Shown here piece after piece: positions 53,490 to 64,000 of a DNA stretch of 64,000 nt. Both the position numbers and the translations under genes were made by a program. The DNA is from Dendrolimus kikuchii. Taxonomy: Eukaryota; Arthropoda; Insecta; Lepidoptera; Lasiocampidae. Positions within the stretch are counted from its first letter, which is position 1, and the number at the start of each line of letters is the position of its first letter. The DNA lies in the NCBI GenBank assembly GCA_019925095.2, contig CM034401.1, forward strand, positions 11,319,338 to 11,383,337. Reading direction: 5' to 3'. Below the pieces are notes generated by a model. The model did not search any database and had not been told where the DNA came from. It saw only the letters and a list, made by a program, of their open reading frames with translations.

Positions 53490-54004
53490 CTAGAGATTTC
53501 CATGCAGTTGCGCCGCGCGTCAAGCCCTGGTGCATGTCTCTAGTTTGAAGATCAAGCATTAATACAGGTAATATTGTATTAAATTTTCATGTTAATGCTA
53601 TTTGACCCCGGAAGATTCACTTCATTTTATATCGCAAACCATCCCGGGATGAAAAGTATCTATGTCCCTTTTCGGTATGAAAACTACATACTTTTATATA
53701 AATCTATCCTTTTTCCGGGATGCAAAGTAACCTATGTCCATCCTAGATATTGACTTTATATACCGAGTTTGAGCCAAATCGGTATAATATTTTTTCCGTT
53801 AAAGCATTACCGGCAAACAGAAAGTATACTTTTATCCCCGAGACAGATAAAAAGTATCTTATGTTCATCCTCGGCATCGAAGATATGTATATATATTATA
53901 TATATACTGAGTTTCAGCTAAAGTGGTCCAGTAGTTTTTCCGTGAAAGCGTAACAGGCAGACAGACAGACAGGGTTACTTTCGCATTTATAATATTAATA
54001 GGGA
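53490..54004 (-). mobile_element. Helitron family A, copy 5 (no minisatellite)
   Basis: Left A|CTAGAGATTTCCATGCAGT, right aatattaataggga, the inverse of the TCCCTATTAATATT start. 515 bp. It is an internally deleted form that lacks the 9-bp minisatellite. Confidence 0.85.
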
Positions 54005-54420
54005 ATTAAACATTAGAATAATTTTCAAGAAAATGTACCAAGCGAAAGCTGAATCCAGGTTATGAAAGCATCAAACGAATTTTAGGTCTTTGGTCAACTC
54101 TAAGCAAACTTGTGGTAGATCTAAATTATGACTAAAAACAATCAGTCTTCTAACAAAAACATCAACTTTAAGTTTCCACCAAAAAATCGCGCAAAAGCTT
54201 ATTTAGTTTAAATTTTATATAAGATCATATAATTCAAATTAAATAAACTGCCACTGATTCTGTATTTTTCAACAAAATGTAGTTAAGTAAAAATCTATGA
54301 GACAAGATTGTCGCATTGGTATTTATAAGGAAACCACAACGCATGGAAAAGAGGTCACTTAATTATTAAAAAGGAACACGAATTTTCTCGTCACTTTAAA
54401 CACGTTTTATATGTATCTTT
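54005..54420. other. No gene recognised
   Basis: AT-rich, nothing identified. Confidence 0.5.
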
Positions 54421-54639
54421 TTTTGGGGTTCCGAAGCCGTTATGACAAAAACGGAACTCTAATATAGTTGTCATGGCCCTCTGGCTGTCTAAGTATATCG
54501 TGGCGTTGTGGTAATCTGCAAATTAGGTTAGAAAAATTGCTAAAGTGGTGTGTTCTAGAATTCAAGTCATAATATGTATGAGATATCTCAGCTAGGTACC
54601 AACTCACCATAATTGGATACTTGGCAGTCAAATCCACTG

Positions 54640-55230
54640 AGACAATGTGGGCGCGTTCCTTGTCATGCTCACTACGGTCAAAATGCTCCTTCAGCAGTTC
54701 CACATTACAACCATGGTCGTTATGGTCGCGGCGAAAATGTCACTAATAACGCCATAATTTTCGCTCACGCCGAGCTCACTATGAGCCATCTCAAGAGATT
54801 GGTAAAAATGGGCATTAACAAATTTGGCGCGAAAAGTTAGAACTTAAAGATTGCCACAGAAAATAAATATAATTAAGAGATTCAAACAACGTAACCAGAT
54901 TAGATTAATTTAGGCGTTTTGAGGTCCTAGAAAGCTATTCTAATTACCGCTAACGGGATTTGTTTTATGATAAAAATGATTATTTTTCTAATGTAAATCA
55001 AGTTAATCAATTAATGATTAAAGTCTATTATTAAGTTTTACAAATTATAACGTAGTATCTTTAAGCTTTTGACTCATTTTGAAAGTCGCCATTTGCAATG
55101 TTGTTTACATCAACAACGCATAAAGCACCCCATAATCCATTTTACTTTAATTTATGATTATAACACTCACCAGCAAGTGGAAAGGGAAAAAGGGCGGTCG
55201 TGAGCGTGGTGGTTGTGAGCGTTCAGTGAA
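54640..55230. mobile_element. Second copy of the foldback-type element (diverged)
   Basis: The left part has ggtcgttatggtcgcggcga, aaatgtcactaataacgcc and atctcaagagattgg. The right part has agcaagtggaaagggaaaaa, ggtcgtgagcgtggtggttg. Both match the right arm of the element at 12107-13064. Confidence 0.6.
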
Positions 55231-56090
55231 ACGAGCCTTTATGTCATCATGCAAAACGTCACAACCTTAACTTTGTATGGATGTACTGCGTTATGACGTC
55301 ATAATTTTCACAAATTTAATGACGTATTGATTCGTGTTTAAACGGTATAGGGGAGAGGACAGTCAAATCAACTGAGATAATTTTTAAAAATTTATTACAG
55401 AGCGTCTCAGCCTCATAGATTTTTTACGAGCGCCTCCTTATGACGTCTTAAGTAAATACAAGCAAAAGAAGATTCCAACGCATTAACTAATTGTTAAAAT
55501 TATTTCTATGATAAAATTTTGATAGTAAAATGATAGGAAGGTACTTAAACAGATGCTCTTTTTTATTAATATAGGTACTAAAAGTTTAGTATTTATTGTC
55601 TAATGTACCGAATAACAAATTTGTCAATTTTATCTGTAATTAAATTTATAGCACTCATAAATATCCTGAAATAATTTCAAGTTGCTTGTTGGCGTCTGGG
55701 CTTAGAATAATATATTCAATCTTATTTCAGAGCGGCTCAAACTGCAAAATTTGCTTGTGACCTTAACACGTAATTAAACGATTTAAGAGCCCACCTTATC
55801 CAATGATGGTTATGTTGGCAACCTACATCTTTAAATATATAGATTTTAATATAATATTCGAGAAAAAACCTCTGTGTATCTTAAATCTCACAAAAGAATA
55901 TACAAATTTCTAAAAATGTCGGTAATAATTTTTATTTTTAGATAAAAAAATCGTTTTAGTATAATTCTTTTGTATTGGTTTTCCGAAATGAAATGGATGG
56001 CTTTTCCCCAATTTAAAAGAGAAAAATGGTAACTTTCCAATTGTTACACAGCAGACTTTATTAACATTATTGTATTTCACTAAATAAAGA
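55231..56090. other. No gene recognised
   Basis: AT-rich, nothing identified. Confidence 0.5.
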
Positions 56091-56094
56091 TTAT

Positions 56095-56345
56095 TTCAAT
56101 TGGTATTTTCTTCCGCCGCATCAGTTCTCATTGGATGAGCGCTCATCCCTATTTCCTTCAATCATTACGCTCGTATATGCAACGGTCTTTAGGCACGTTT
56201 ATCATGCGCGCTTTGGAATGAGTTCCCAGCCGAAGTATTTTTCATAGCACCACGATTTATGACTTGAAAAAGTCGGCAAAAGCGTGGCAGTTCACACAGA
56301 CACAAGGGTTCCGGAGATGTAATGAACGTCCACTGCTTTTATCTT
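56095..56345 (-). repeat. Probable LINE-derived fragment
   Basis: GC-richer block (plus strand ttccgccgcatcagttctca, atgcgcgctttggaatgagt, tcccagccgaagtatttttc). It looks like the C-terminal/3' region of a LINE by recall only. All frames are broken. Confidence 0.4.
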
Positions 56346-56696
56346 TTGGTACTGCGCCCTAAAAAGGATATCACCGAAAACACCTATATATTATCGCACG
56401 CTTAATCCAATATTGACTCTATCAGAAAAAGTAAAGTTTGAAGGAGCCAAAAAACATTTTTTTTTAAGCAGGAATATCAGTATTATTACAATCCCATCCT
56501 AGTGGATATATCTGTTACTTTTAAACTAGGATTAGTACTATTACACCTATTTCGATGTTTTACTATAGATGTAATTAAAAAGTAGATTTGACAAAATCTT
56601 GAATACTGGATAAGCGTGCTTATGTCAAAAATTAGTCAACGAATGTTGATGAAATAATTTTTTATTTCTTCTTTAATTTTTTCAGAATTATATTGT

Positions 56697-56698
<2 letters not shown>

Positions 56699-56783
<85 letters not shown>
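56699..56783. repeat. TA microsatellite
   Basis: About 85 bp of nearly pure TA. Confidence 0.95.
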
Positions 56784-56784
<1 letters not shown>

Positions 56785-57125
56785 TATCTACAGTTAGAAG
56801 AGGTACTTTTTCCGACTGTAATTTTTTTTAGTTAAAAAAGTACTAATAAACGTCTTTTTACTCGAAATTATTTTCTTTCATTCTCCTCTTACATACATAC
56901 ATATATAGTGGCCACCACTAGTTTTCATTTCTTTTAAAGTATTTACTACACTACTACAGTGTGCTCTATCTAGAACTACCTTCCTTCCAAATTTTATCCA
57001 TTAGATTAGTATAATAGTCGATTTAATTCAGTCTCAATTCTTACACAAAAATTAGCCACCCTAGAGCGCTAGTACAACATGTTCTTCCGATCAAAGCTGA
57101 AGTGAGTTTATGCACCTTTTATACC

Positions 57126-58371
57126 TAGTCTTGCCATAAATATTATAACAGATTTTTTTTTCTATTGCAAATGACATTTATAAGTTTTACAGAGTGTTAG
57201 TTTAATACATAAATATAAAACAATTTAAAATATAAAAAGCTTATTCGAAGTGGTCTACATTGGCTGCAATACAGTCCTTTAAACGTTGAGGCCAGTTATC
57301 AATAAAAGCACGCACTCTTTCCATGGGAAAATTCTTCACTGCCAATCGTATGGATTGTTTAAGGGACTTCAAATTATCATGGCATTTAGAGCAAGCCGTA
57401 CTCTCTAAAACTGACCATAAATCATAATCCAACGGATTAAGATCGGGACTAGACGACGGTCAGTCTTCAGCTCTGATGAAGTCCGAAACGTTCGTTTCCA
57501 ACCAAGACTGCGTGGATCGAGCTTTATGACGCGGTGCCGAGTCTTGCTGGAAGGACCATTCTTGGTTATTGAACATGGTGTTGTTAAGGGGCTTAACTAC
57601 CTTCCCAAGAATGGTATCTTGATACTCTTGTGCCGATGTTTTGATACCTTTTTCACAAAAATATGGCTCAGTCACTCTTTCATAGCTAACACCCCACCGA
57701 ACCATCACTGAAGACGGATAATGCCCACGTTGCACTCTGTCGACTAATTGAGAATTTCCTTGGAGCTTTGATCATAAATACGGTCATTTTGTTTGTTAAA
57801 ATTTTGCTCAATTGTAAAAAAATTCTCATCCGTAAAAAAATTTGTTTCGATTTTACCACCCTATTCTTTTTAAATTATGAGTTAAGAAATGACCAGTGCG
57901 TCTCTTATAGGCTGCAAGTCCTAAGTCATCTTTTAAAATATGCGACATGGTTCTAGGTGATATCTTCATCTCCCGAGATAATCTTTTGCTTTCGGACAGG
58001 ATTTCTTCGAATTCTTTCCCTTACTGCTTTGACCACCTTTTTCGTACGAACACTACGTGGAAGGGCAGATTTTTTCTGTCACAAACAGAGGAGATCTCAT
58101 TGTACCTATTAATAGCCCGGTACACAAACATTTGACTAATACCAAGCGTATGGAGAGTTTTAAAAATTGCATTGGGCTCCATACCTACTTTGTGTAATGC
58201 AGTCACAGCGATTCGGTTCTCTTTATCGACCCACTCCATTTTAATATCGCAAAATGTTGTACAATGTATTGGCGCCAAAATGAGAAAAAACAATGAAAAA
58301 TCATATAAAAATTCAATTCAAATGTAATATTTTGTTTCTTTTTAATTGTAACAGTATTTATGGTCAGACTA
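57126..58371 (-). mobile_element. maT-type (DD37D) element, copy 2
   Basis: TA at both ends. TIRs GTCTTGCCATAAATATTATA (left) and, inverted, GTCTGACCATAAATACTGTT (right). 1246 bp and free of nested insertions. It serves as the empty reference for the LepA insertion in copy 1. Confidence 0.9.
57241..58293 (-). pseudogene. maT-type transposase, broken (copy 2)
   Basis: N-terminal part ENRIAVTALHKVGMEPNAIF to about 58021, frameshifted middle, C-terminal part QQDSAPRHKARSTQSWLETN and PDLNPLDYDLWSVLES. A TGA replaces a codon between RAED and PSSS (near 57461). It keeps SPDLNPLDYD where copy 1 has SPNLNPVDYD. Confidence 0.88.
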
Positions 58372-58669
58372 AGTATACCTATGCTGTGCACCTAACTGAA
58401 GTCGGAGTGGGAATGTTTTTACGTCGTCCCGTTCGCACGCCTTTATGTTCGAGCGATGATGGATCGAGCCTAGTAGTGGAGGATACAACTACCGTCTTTT
58501 ATTATTCTGTCAATAGGTAAACATGTTAAAATAGTACAATAACTTAACAAGCAGGTTTTTAGAAAAATATCTGTGACGGACATAGGAAGACAGACAGACG
58601 GATGCGTCTTTGCCCAAATAGCTACAGTACACTAAGAGGTGTCATAAAATTTTTTCGACATAAATAACA

Positions 58670-58745
58670 CATTTACAACGCTTATGCCGTCGCAAATGTC
58701 CATAAACGACGATAACCACTTCCATCACCAGCATGACAGCATCAC
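58670..58745 (-). repeat. LepA repeat fragment
   Basis: cgtcgcaaatgtccataaac, gacgataaccacttccatca: a diverged piece of the LepA 3' region. Confidence 0.55.
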
Positions 58746-59214
58746 CCCAGCTATAAAACGTTAAAACTATGTATTTTAACATTGAGACAGTAACTTCGTC
58801 TTTTTTCTTGTACTTAAAGCCGAAATTACAAGGGTTTACTTTTTCTTTCAATTTCGATAGAAATAGGGTCAAAAATATAAAAAATTAAACGAACGTAACT
58901 GTTACATTATTTTTTATGTGACGTTTTTAACTGCTTATTTGAACAGTTAAAAAAGCGATTAATATACCTATATTTTGAAGCAGTTAAAAGTGTCACTTAT
59001 AAAAAAGTTGTAATGATTAAGTTCGTTTTTTTAGTTTTCTGTCCCTTTTCTATGCAAACGTATGGATTATTCATATATAAACATTTATATATTTTGTAGA
59101 TATGTATTTGTATGTTATATATATTCATTATATGTTTATTTAATGTATGAAACGTCTGCATATATAAAATTGATGTATTTATTACGAAAATGTAAGTACT
59201 TAGTTTTACTAAGT
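58746..59214. other. No gene recognised
   Basis: AT-rich, nothing identified. Confidence 0.5.
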
Positions 59215-59300
59215 ATTACGTATACCACCATCGCCATTAAATCTCTATTTATTCCTGGGGTTGTCTGGAAGAAATCACTTTTTAGCAATAATACCCCCTT
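59215..59300 (+). repeat. LINE 3'-end repeat, copy 3
   Basis: gtataccaccatcgccatta, ggttgtctggaagaaatcac, tttttagcaataatacccc. Same family as 39235-39350. Confidence 0.6.
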
Positions 59301-59467
59301 TATGCATAATTAAATATAGTTTTGAACCTACTTCCAAAAGGGGGAGATTCATAATTCGTGTGAGTTTTTTTGTATATTTGTTACGCCATTTTTCGGTTAA
59401 CTGTGGATCGATTTTCAAAAAAATCTGTTTCAAAGAGTATATTTTTGTGGTAGACCCATTATCGACG

Positions 59468-59705
59468 GCCTCTGTGGTTGAGCGGGCTAAGCCTTTGCCG
59501 GCCTACCTCACTGCAACGCAGAGGCTCCGGGTTCGATTCCTGGTATAGTAAATTTCGGAAACGTATTTTCTCCGTTATTTACTATGGTCTGGGTGTCTGG
59601 GATCGGCCCCAGAGTAGTCCGTTGTATATTACCCATAACACAAGCGTAACTTGCTTAATTTGGGGATATACAATGTGTGTGTTTGTCTGCCGATTATTAT
59701 CACCA
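59468..59705 (+). mobile_element. tRNA-derived SINE, plus copy
   Basis: Head ggcctctgtggttgagcggg (A box TGGTTGAGCGGG) and ctccgggttcgattcctggt (B box GGTTCGATTCC). Then tttactatggtctgggtgtc and tggggatatacaatgtgtgt. The Pol III boxes are well preserved. The inverted, more diverged copy is at 9730-9985. Confidence 0.85.
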
Positions 59706-59869
59706 AATCAGGATCTGATAAGGGATATCGAGAGTGACCTTTGTTAAAGAGCGCCGAGCGCCTACTCTTAAAAAAGCAAAACTTGTATATGCGTGTCAGT
59801 AGTACAATTTTTACAGGGACTTAAATATTATTTTAAAATTATTGAATCAACTAAAATGTAGATTTTTTA

Positions 59870-60060
59870 AATAAAAACAAAAGCAACTGCAAGCTAGAAA
59901 GCAAAAAATAAATATTTTTACAACATCTTGAAGTAGGTGCCTAGTAACATAAAAAACAACAAAATGGACTTCAAGACGAAGAAAATATTTATGTTTTTGC
60001 TTTTTAGTTTGAAGTCGGTATTGTATTTTTTTTATTGTTAATCTGTAAGTTCGTTTTTGT
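59870..60060. repeat. Dispersed repeat with gaagt(a/c)ggt core
   Basis: caacatcttgaagtaggtgc, ctagtaac and tttgaagtcggtattg resemble the block at about 42830-42870. Weak. Confidence 0.35.
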
Positions 60061-60319
60061 ATCGAAATAGAATAAAGAATAATTTATATATTTACTGAAA
60101 GACAAAATATACCCTTTACTTTCGGCTAAAGAGTAGGTAGGTACTACTGCTAAGTATTACATTCGATTGTTTGCAGTCATTGTTAATGTAATATACATGT
60201 GCAAGTCCAACGGTCTCTTAAATGAATGTTTATTCGGAGTCAATGTTCGTATTACGCCTGATAACCTGAATACCCTTCTATCCGTAGCCACACCGCCACA
60301 TCGAGACTGAGCCATCAAA

Positions 60320-60470
60320 TATTCACGTGTGGAGGTATGCTTGCCGTTTTACTTCCCTCCGCCGCCCGGTGCCTCAACCCTCGGCCTCCCAGCGCAACTC
60401 CCGACGCCCGCCAGCCCTGTCAGGGGGCTGGCCCACTCGCGCCCTCAAACGAACCTGTCTGAAACAACTG
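60320..60470. other. CpG-rich segment, unidentified
   Basis: A GC-rich patch with a CACGTG motif at about 60325 and a proline-rich short frame (YFPPPPGASTLGLPAQLPTP). It could be an undetected exon, a regulatory element or a decayed LINE tail. Confidence 0.25.
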
Positions 60471-60549
60471 AATGTGCTAAAATCAATAACTGTTGTTTGA
60501 CAAAACTTTTACGCCAGACATCAAAACGCTGATGATAAGCATTAACACT

Positions 60550-60850
60550 TAATAAAATATAGATAACTCTTTATTGTACACCCAAAAAAAAAAAACTTAC
60601 AGACTAAAACTAATCTAATTAGAATAGAATATAAACTATTATTTATTTTCTCACACAATAATTTTATTTACAAATAATAAATACGTGTTGTATGAGATCG
60701 GTGGCTATTGTAGAGCTGTGCAGAACTGTATTACACAGATCACCAGTGCTTCACTCCATCCATGGCTAAGAAAACCTTATATATTAAACTAAAAATTACG
60801 CATAAAGAGCGATGTTATCGCTTAAAAGAATGTTGGTCTTTGATAAATTT
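60550..60850 (-). repeat. LINE 3'-end repeat, copy 4 (diverged)
   Basis: atagataactctttattgta, cacccaaaaaaaaaaaactt and, further right, cataaagagcgatgttatcg match the inverse of the 3'-end repeat at 36006-36145. Confidence 0.5.
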
Positions 60851-60874
60851 ACAATAAGAACAAGGTAATTAATA

Positions 60875-60914
60875 TGTTTATTATAAGTTATTATTTAATA
60901 ACTTATAATAAACA
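60875..60914. repeat. 19-bp perfect inverted repeat at a LINE 5' junction
   Basis: Arms tgtttattataagttatta (60875-60893) and its exact inverse (60896-60914), with a 2-nt spacer. Confidence 0.95.
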
Positions 60915-61078
60915 GAAGGTGATGTCAGGAGCCTTAAGAACAGACGAGCTTGCATGACAAGAGTTATGAATGTCAAAGAGACAAGTGAGGTGTGTAAGAA
61001 TAAGCCTAAATGGCACTCTGTAGTTCGTGCCTACCCCGCAAGGGAACTGGCGTGAAGTTATGTATGTATGTATGTATG
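60915..61078 (+). mobile_element. LINE (RTE-like?) copy 6, 13-bp TSD and 5' filler
   Basis: TSD tattatttaataa at 60889-60901 and 61079-61091. Between the 5' TSD and the LINE there are 13 extra bases (60902-60914) that are the inverse of 60875-60887. The insert encodes [18 protein letters not shown] to PARELA. Confidence 0.88.
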
Positions 61079-61164
61079 TATTATTTAATAATTTGAGCGT
61101 TGACTCGCTTGTTTTACTACATTCCTGTTTAGACGCTCCAGGTTCAATTCTTAGCAGGGTAAAT

Positions 61165-61194
61165 AATTATGGTTATAGTTCTATAACCATAATT
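61165..61194. repeat. 14-bp perfect inverted repeat
   Basis: aattatggttatag-tt-ctataaccataatt, with a third copy of aattatggtt at about 61241. Confidence 0.9.
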
Positions 61195-61414
61195 CTTACC
61201 ATTAAGTTACTCTTGCTAGACCAGAGTAAGATAACGGTAACAATTATGGTTGCTACTGAGTTCGGGCCCATAATAGTTTGTTGCACGTCGATTTTAGTTT
61301 TGGAATCACATTGTTTGCTATCTATACAGTACAGACCATGCACAGATCAATCTGTGGTAATCTGTTTTGCACGAAATATTCTAGATTTTTTAGCGGAACT
61401 TATAGGGTAATGTT

Positions 61415-61618
61415 TTTTTATTGCATGAGTTCAGCAGAGAGGCAGATGACCCACTTGATGGAAAGCGGTTGCCATCGCCTATGGACATTTGCAACACCAA
61501 AGGTGCTACAAATGCGCCGCTGCTCTTTTAAGGGCGACTGGAACCTGGTCACTAACGCCGGAACACAACACAAGGTGGTAGCCATCCAGTCGAGCAAATG
61601 CCCTACCACCTGGCATGT
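61415..61618 (-). repeat. LepA repeat, copy 6
   Basis: Plus strand ttttttattgcatgagttca, ggttgccatcgcctatggac, gcgactggaacctggtcact, ccagtcgagcaaatgcccta. It lacks the 5' third present in the 21667 copy. Confidence 0.8.
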
Positions 61619-61959
61619 TTGTTGTACAGTTTTGTTTTTAAGCAATAATTATGTATTTGAGTCAAAAATCTTGTTGCTACTAACAAGTGACTATAATAAT
61701 TAATCGAATAAGTAATTCTTGACTAAAAGGTTTTTGTTACTAGGCTCTAAAGTCCTTAAAAAATAAACTTTGTTATTAATTTTTATTTCCTTTTATTGCA
61801 TTTATTTTCAATTTCAATAAACAAAAAACCAATCCCAAAAGTTTCTATTTTTAACATAACATTCCACAGCGTTACTCAGAGTTCAGCCTCACATTACATA
61901 ATGTTATCATCATGAATGTATAATTAACTACTATTTATTACTATGTACCTATATGTAAT

Positions 61960-62106
61960 TCCTTTTTTTTTTTGGACGGGGTTTCAATTTTTCCTGACCC
62001 GAGAGTCGACCTGATACCCCGAAAAAAGAGGCCCAAGAAGTTGGTTAGGTTAGTTGCCTCGGCCTTAGGCGTCCATAGACGTCTTATGACCGAGCCGGCT
62101 ATAAGC
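61960..62106 (-). repeat. Short A-tailed GC-rich retroposon-like insert
   Basis: Minus strand ctcggtcataagacgtctat, gcctaaggccgaggcaacta, gaaaccccgtccaaaaaaaa: a LINE-like 3' end with an A tail. No TSD could be fixed. Confidence 0.5.
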
Positions 62107-62839
62107 AAAGTTTATTGAAAAACAACATGCACACAATGAAATATGATTTAAACAACTATACCGTGTTTTACAAATAGCGTAGCGACATCTAGTTCTTTGT
62201 TTTTTTACATAAAGAGAACTATAAAATATTGTGATCGTTTGTGTATTGACTTCAGTATAATGGTATTTCTGTCTACCTACATATTATCTAAAAATTATGA
62301 TTATCATAAAATTTAACAGAAATCAAATTTCAGTTATGGTGCGGCTTCATCTGCGTTAGTGCTAAACATGACTATGGCCGAATGCTTATTATTTAAAGCG
62401 TTAAAAAATTACACCGTTAACGCATAGCTACATTAGAGTATATACATATGTTATATATCAATATTTAACGTAATTAACAATGTTGTATTCCAAATAACGC
62501 ATTAAGCCAGTCGCCATATCTGCGTGAAACGTCCTACATCTTTAACACTTACAACTTTGATGAAACACCAACATTAAAAACATAGCGTATTTAATATTTT
62601 TCTATAATTGCTAAATAATGTATATATACTAATAAATTGAGTTGCACGTCTGTGATGTAATGTTCATGAATCTGAGATGACTGAGAATTTTTGACTGTTA
62701 CTCTATCTAAAAGTTTATTTTCAATCTGTTCTGACACCGGTCAATTGATTAATAAAAAAATTAGGAATAAAAAAAATTATCTTAAAATTTCAATGTCTTA
62801 TACGATTCATACGTTCAGAAGAGATGATGAATATATCTA
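62107..62839. other. No gene recognised
   Basis: AT-rich, nothing identified. Confidence 0.5.
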
Positions 62840-63460
62840 TCTATAATACATATTATAAAACTTTAAACATGTCGTGTCATTGACATTGAAGCTATTTAAA
62901 GAAACCAACTGGAATAAACTATATAAGCGATGGTGAACACGATGCAATTTTTTTAGATTTTTTGTCTGTTTGTTCGGGATTCACGTAAAAACTACTGGGC
63001 TTATTTAGATGCGGTTTTCGCTAATCGACAACAAATTCTTAGACTTAGAAGCTGTGCTACGTTTTATACCGGGAATCCCGCGGATTTTTTTCTGGGATTG
63101 ATTTAAAATGACCAGATTGAAAAAAAAATCGAATTCCAATGCGATTTGGTCACCGATCGACAATATATTTTATGTAACAAAATGTGTGATATTTTTCATA
63201 CCGGGAATTCCGCTGGAATTTTCCGACACAGTGATTTGAAATTATTTGGGAACATAAAAATTACCTGTTGTTCGTGCCTACCCCGCAAGGGAACTGGCGT
63301 GAAGTTATGTATGTATGTATGTATAAAAATTACCTTATTCCGACATAGTTTTCTAAAACGATAGTTTTAAATTCTTTTTTAAATGCTGCGGTATTTTGTG
63401 TTCCGGGAATGCCGCGGGCATTTCAAGTCAAACGTGGACGAAGTCACGGGCATATCCTAG
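62840..63460 (+). mobile_element. Helitron family D, copy 2 (carries a 56-bp LINE insert)
   Basis: Starts TCTATAATACATATTATAAA and ends gtggacgaagtcacgggcat then atcCTAG|T. The body has repeated ccgggaatcccgcgg / ccgggaattccgctgg / ccgggaatgccgcggg blocks. Confidence 0.75.
63267..63322 (+). mobile_element. LINE (RTE-like?) copy 7, 56 bp, 13-bp TSD
   Basis: TSD ataaaaattacct at 63254-63266 and 63323-63335. The insert is only gttgttcgtgcctaccccgc... through the TATG tail. The host sequence is restored exactly if it is removed. Confidence 0.92.
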
Positions 63461-63522
63461 TGTAAACATATGAATAATCTAGCGCGTACAGACGTAATCA
63501 CAGCCAGTTAAAAAATAAAAGT

Positions 63523-63835
63523 TTAATTAAAAAAGATCTTATGTAATATATTTTTGCTTAAAACATCCCTTTCACTGTAATTTGACTCGACAATTGACAA
63601 TACAGCCTTCTTTTTGTTATTCGCTGATATCCGTCGCGTCGTGAAATGATAATGACACTCGGCGTTGCGCGATGGTTTGCACAGGATGGGCTTGCGGTAC
63701 TCGAGCGACACAATAGCACACCCTGGTTTCCGTTGAAGCTCCAGACCATATCCTTTGTTAAGAAACTTTTGTGGTTGCTTTTTCCATAAAAAATGTTTAC
63801 CTGTTATTATAACAACTGCTCCGGGAATCTTAGAT
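63523..63835 (-). other. Unidentified minus-strand open frame
   Basis: About 104 codons are open on the minus strand from KIPGAVVIITGKHFLWKK through GYGLELQRKPGCAIVSLEYR, then KPILCKPSRNAECHYHFTTR. It lies in GC-richer DNA. The C...C...H.H spacing weakly recalls a FLYWCH-type zinc finger, but the key tryptophan-cysteine pair is missing. It may be a real exon, a decayed domain or chance. Confidence 0.25.
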
Positions 63836-64000
63836 TTTTAAGAGGCGTGTTTTGTATCCTATCAAGTCGTCCTGTCTCACTTTTTAGGGTTCTTTTTTGT
63901 TGCCAGCCTTTAGGATGGAATAAAGAGGGTGGGATATGGGGATGGTTGGAAGTGGGCCTTCGGAACTCTCACGCATCGCACAAACAAGGTTAGCTCAAGA

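Noticed and set aside
56699..56783. Telomere or centromere-like repeat
   Set aside because: Simple TA microsatellite. Lepidopteran telomeres use TTAGG, which is not seen as an array here.
59473..59545. Functional tRNA gene
   Set aside because: It has A and B boxes but no complete cloverleaf that I can draw. The same sequence with the same tail recurs at 9730-9985, so it is a SINE head.

Overview
The window is eukaryotic, AT-rich and dominated by transposable elements. It is almost certainly from a moth or butterfly (Lepidoptera). The evidence is the mix of repeats: Helitrons ending in a GC hairpin plus CTAG, tRNA-headed SINEs, R1-type LINE tails, LINE copies ending in (TATG)n, and maT-type DD37D mariner relics. 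The one recognisable host gene has small exons with GT-AG introns. There are no operons, rRNA genes or CRISPR arrays. The species cannot be named from the sequence.

Region 1-12 kb holds one host gene on the minus strand. It is the insect orthologue of FIG4/SAC3, the Sac-domain PI(3,5)P2 5-phosphatase of the PIKfyve-VAC14 complex. Ten coding exons can be placed from the start codon (CAT at 11843-11845) to a partial exon at the left edge (1-42). All splice phases agree and give 709 codons plus 14 more. The C-terminus lies off the window. Its introns are full of transposons: a Helitron with an R1-clade LINE nested in it, a 5'-truncated LINE copy, a dead Tc1 element, SINEs, MITEs and a perfect 30-bp hairpin. 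One splice-bounded open segment (6052-6158) is unexplained.

Region 12-64 kb contains no host gene that I can recognise. It is either intergenic or a very long intron. Several insertions can be proved from target-site duplications (TSDs), nesting or empty sites. 12.1-16.6 kb is a nest of a foldback element, LINE relics, a hAT-type element and a Helitron carrying a LINE fragment. 17.6-18.75 kb is a nearly full Helitron with about 50 units of a 9-bp minisatellite. 21.65-23.27 and 57.1-58.4 kb are two dead maT elements. 27.4-28.1 kb is a non-autonomous hAT. 43.7-44.8 kb is a degenerate tandem array next to a further Helitron. 50.5-52 kb is a string of small Helitrons. Seven copies of one LINE family, from about 730 down to only 56 bp, lie across the window.

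I found no convincing new multi-gene system. The most unusual observations are: the ultra-short but TSD-flanked LINE insertions; a copy at 60.9 kb whose 5' junction has an inverted filler copied from the flanking target; the changing minisatellite core of one Helitron family; the orphan exon-like segment inside FIG4; and a few CpG-rich segments that could be undetected exons. Family labels (A, B, D, LepA and so on) are mine. Clade names rest on protein motifs and terminal structure, not on database searches.
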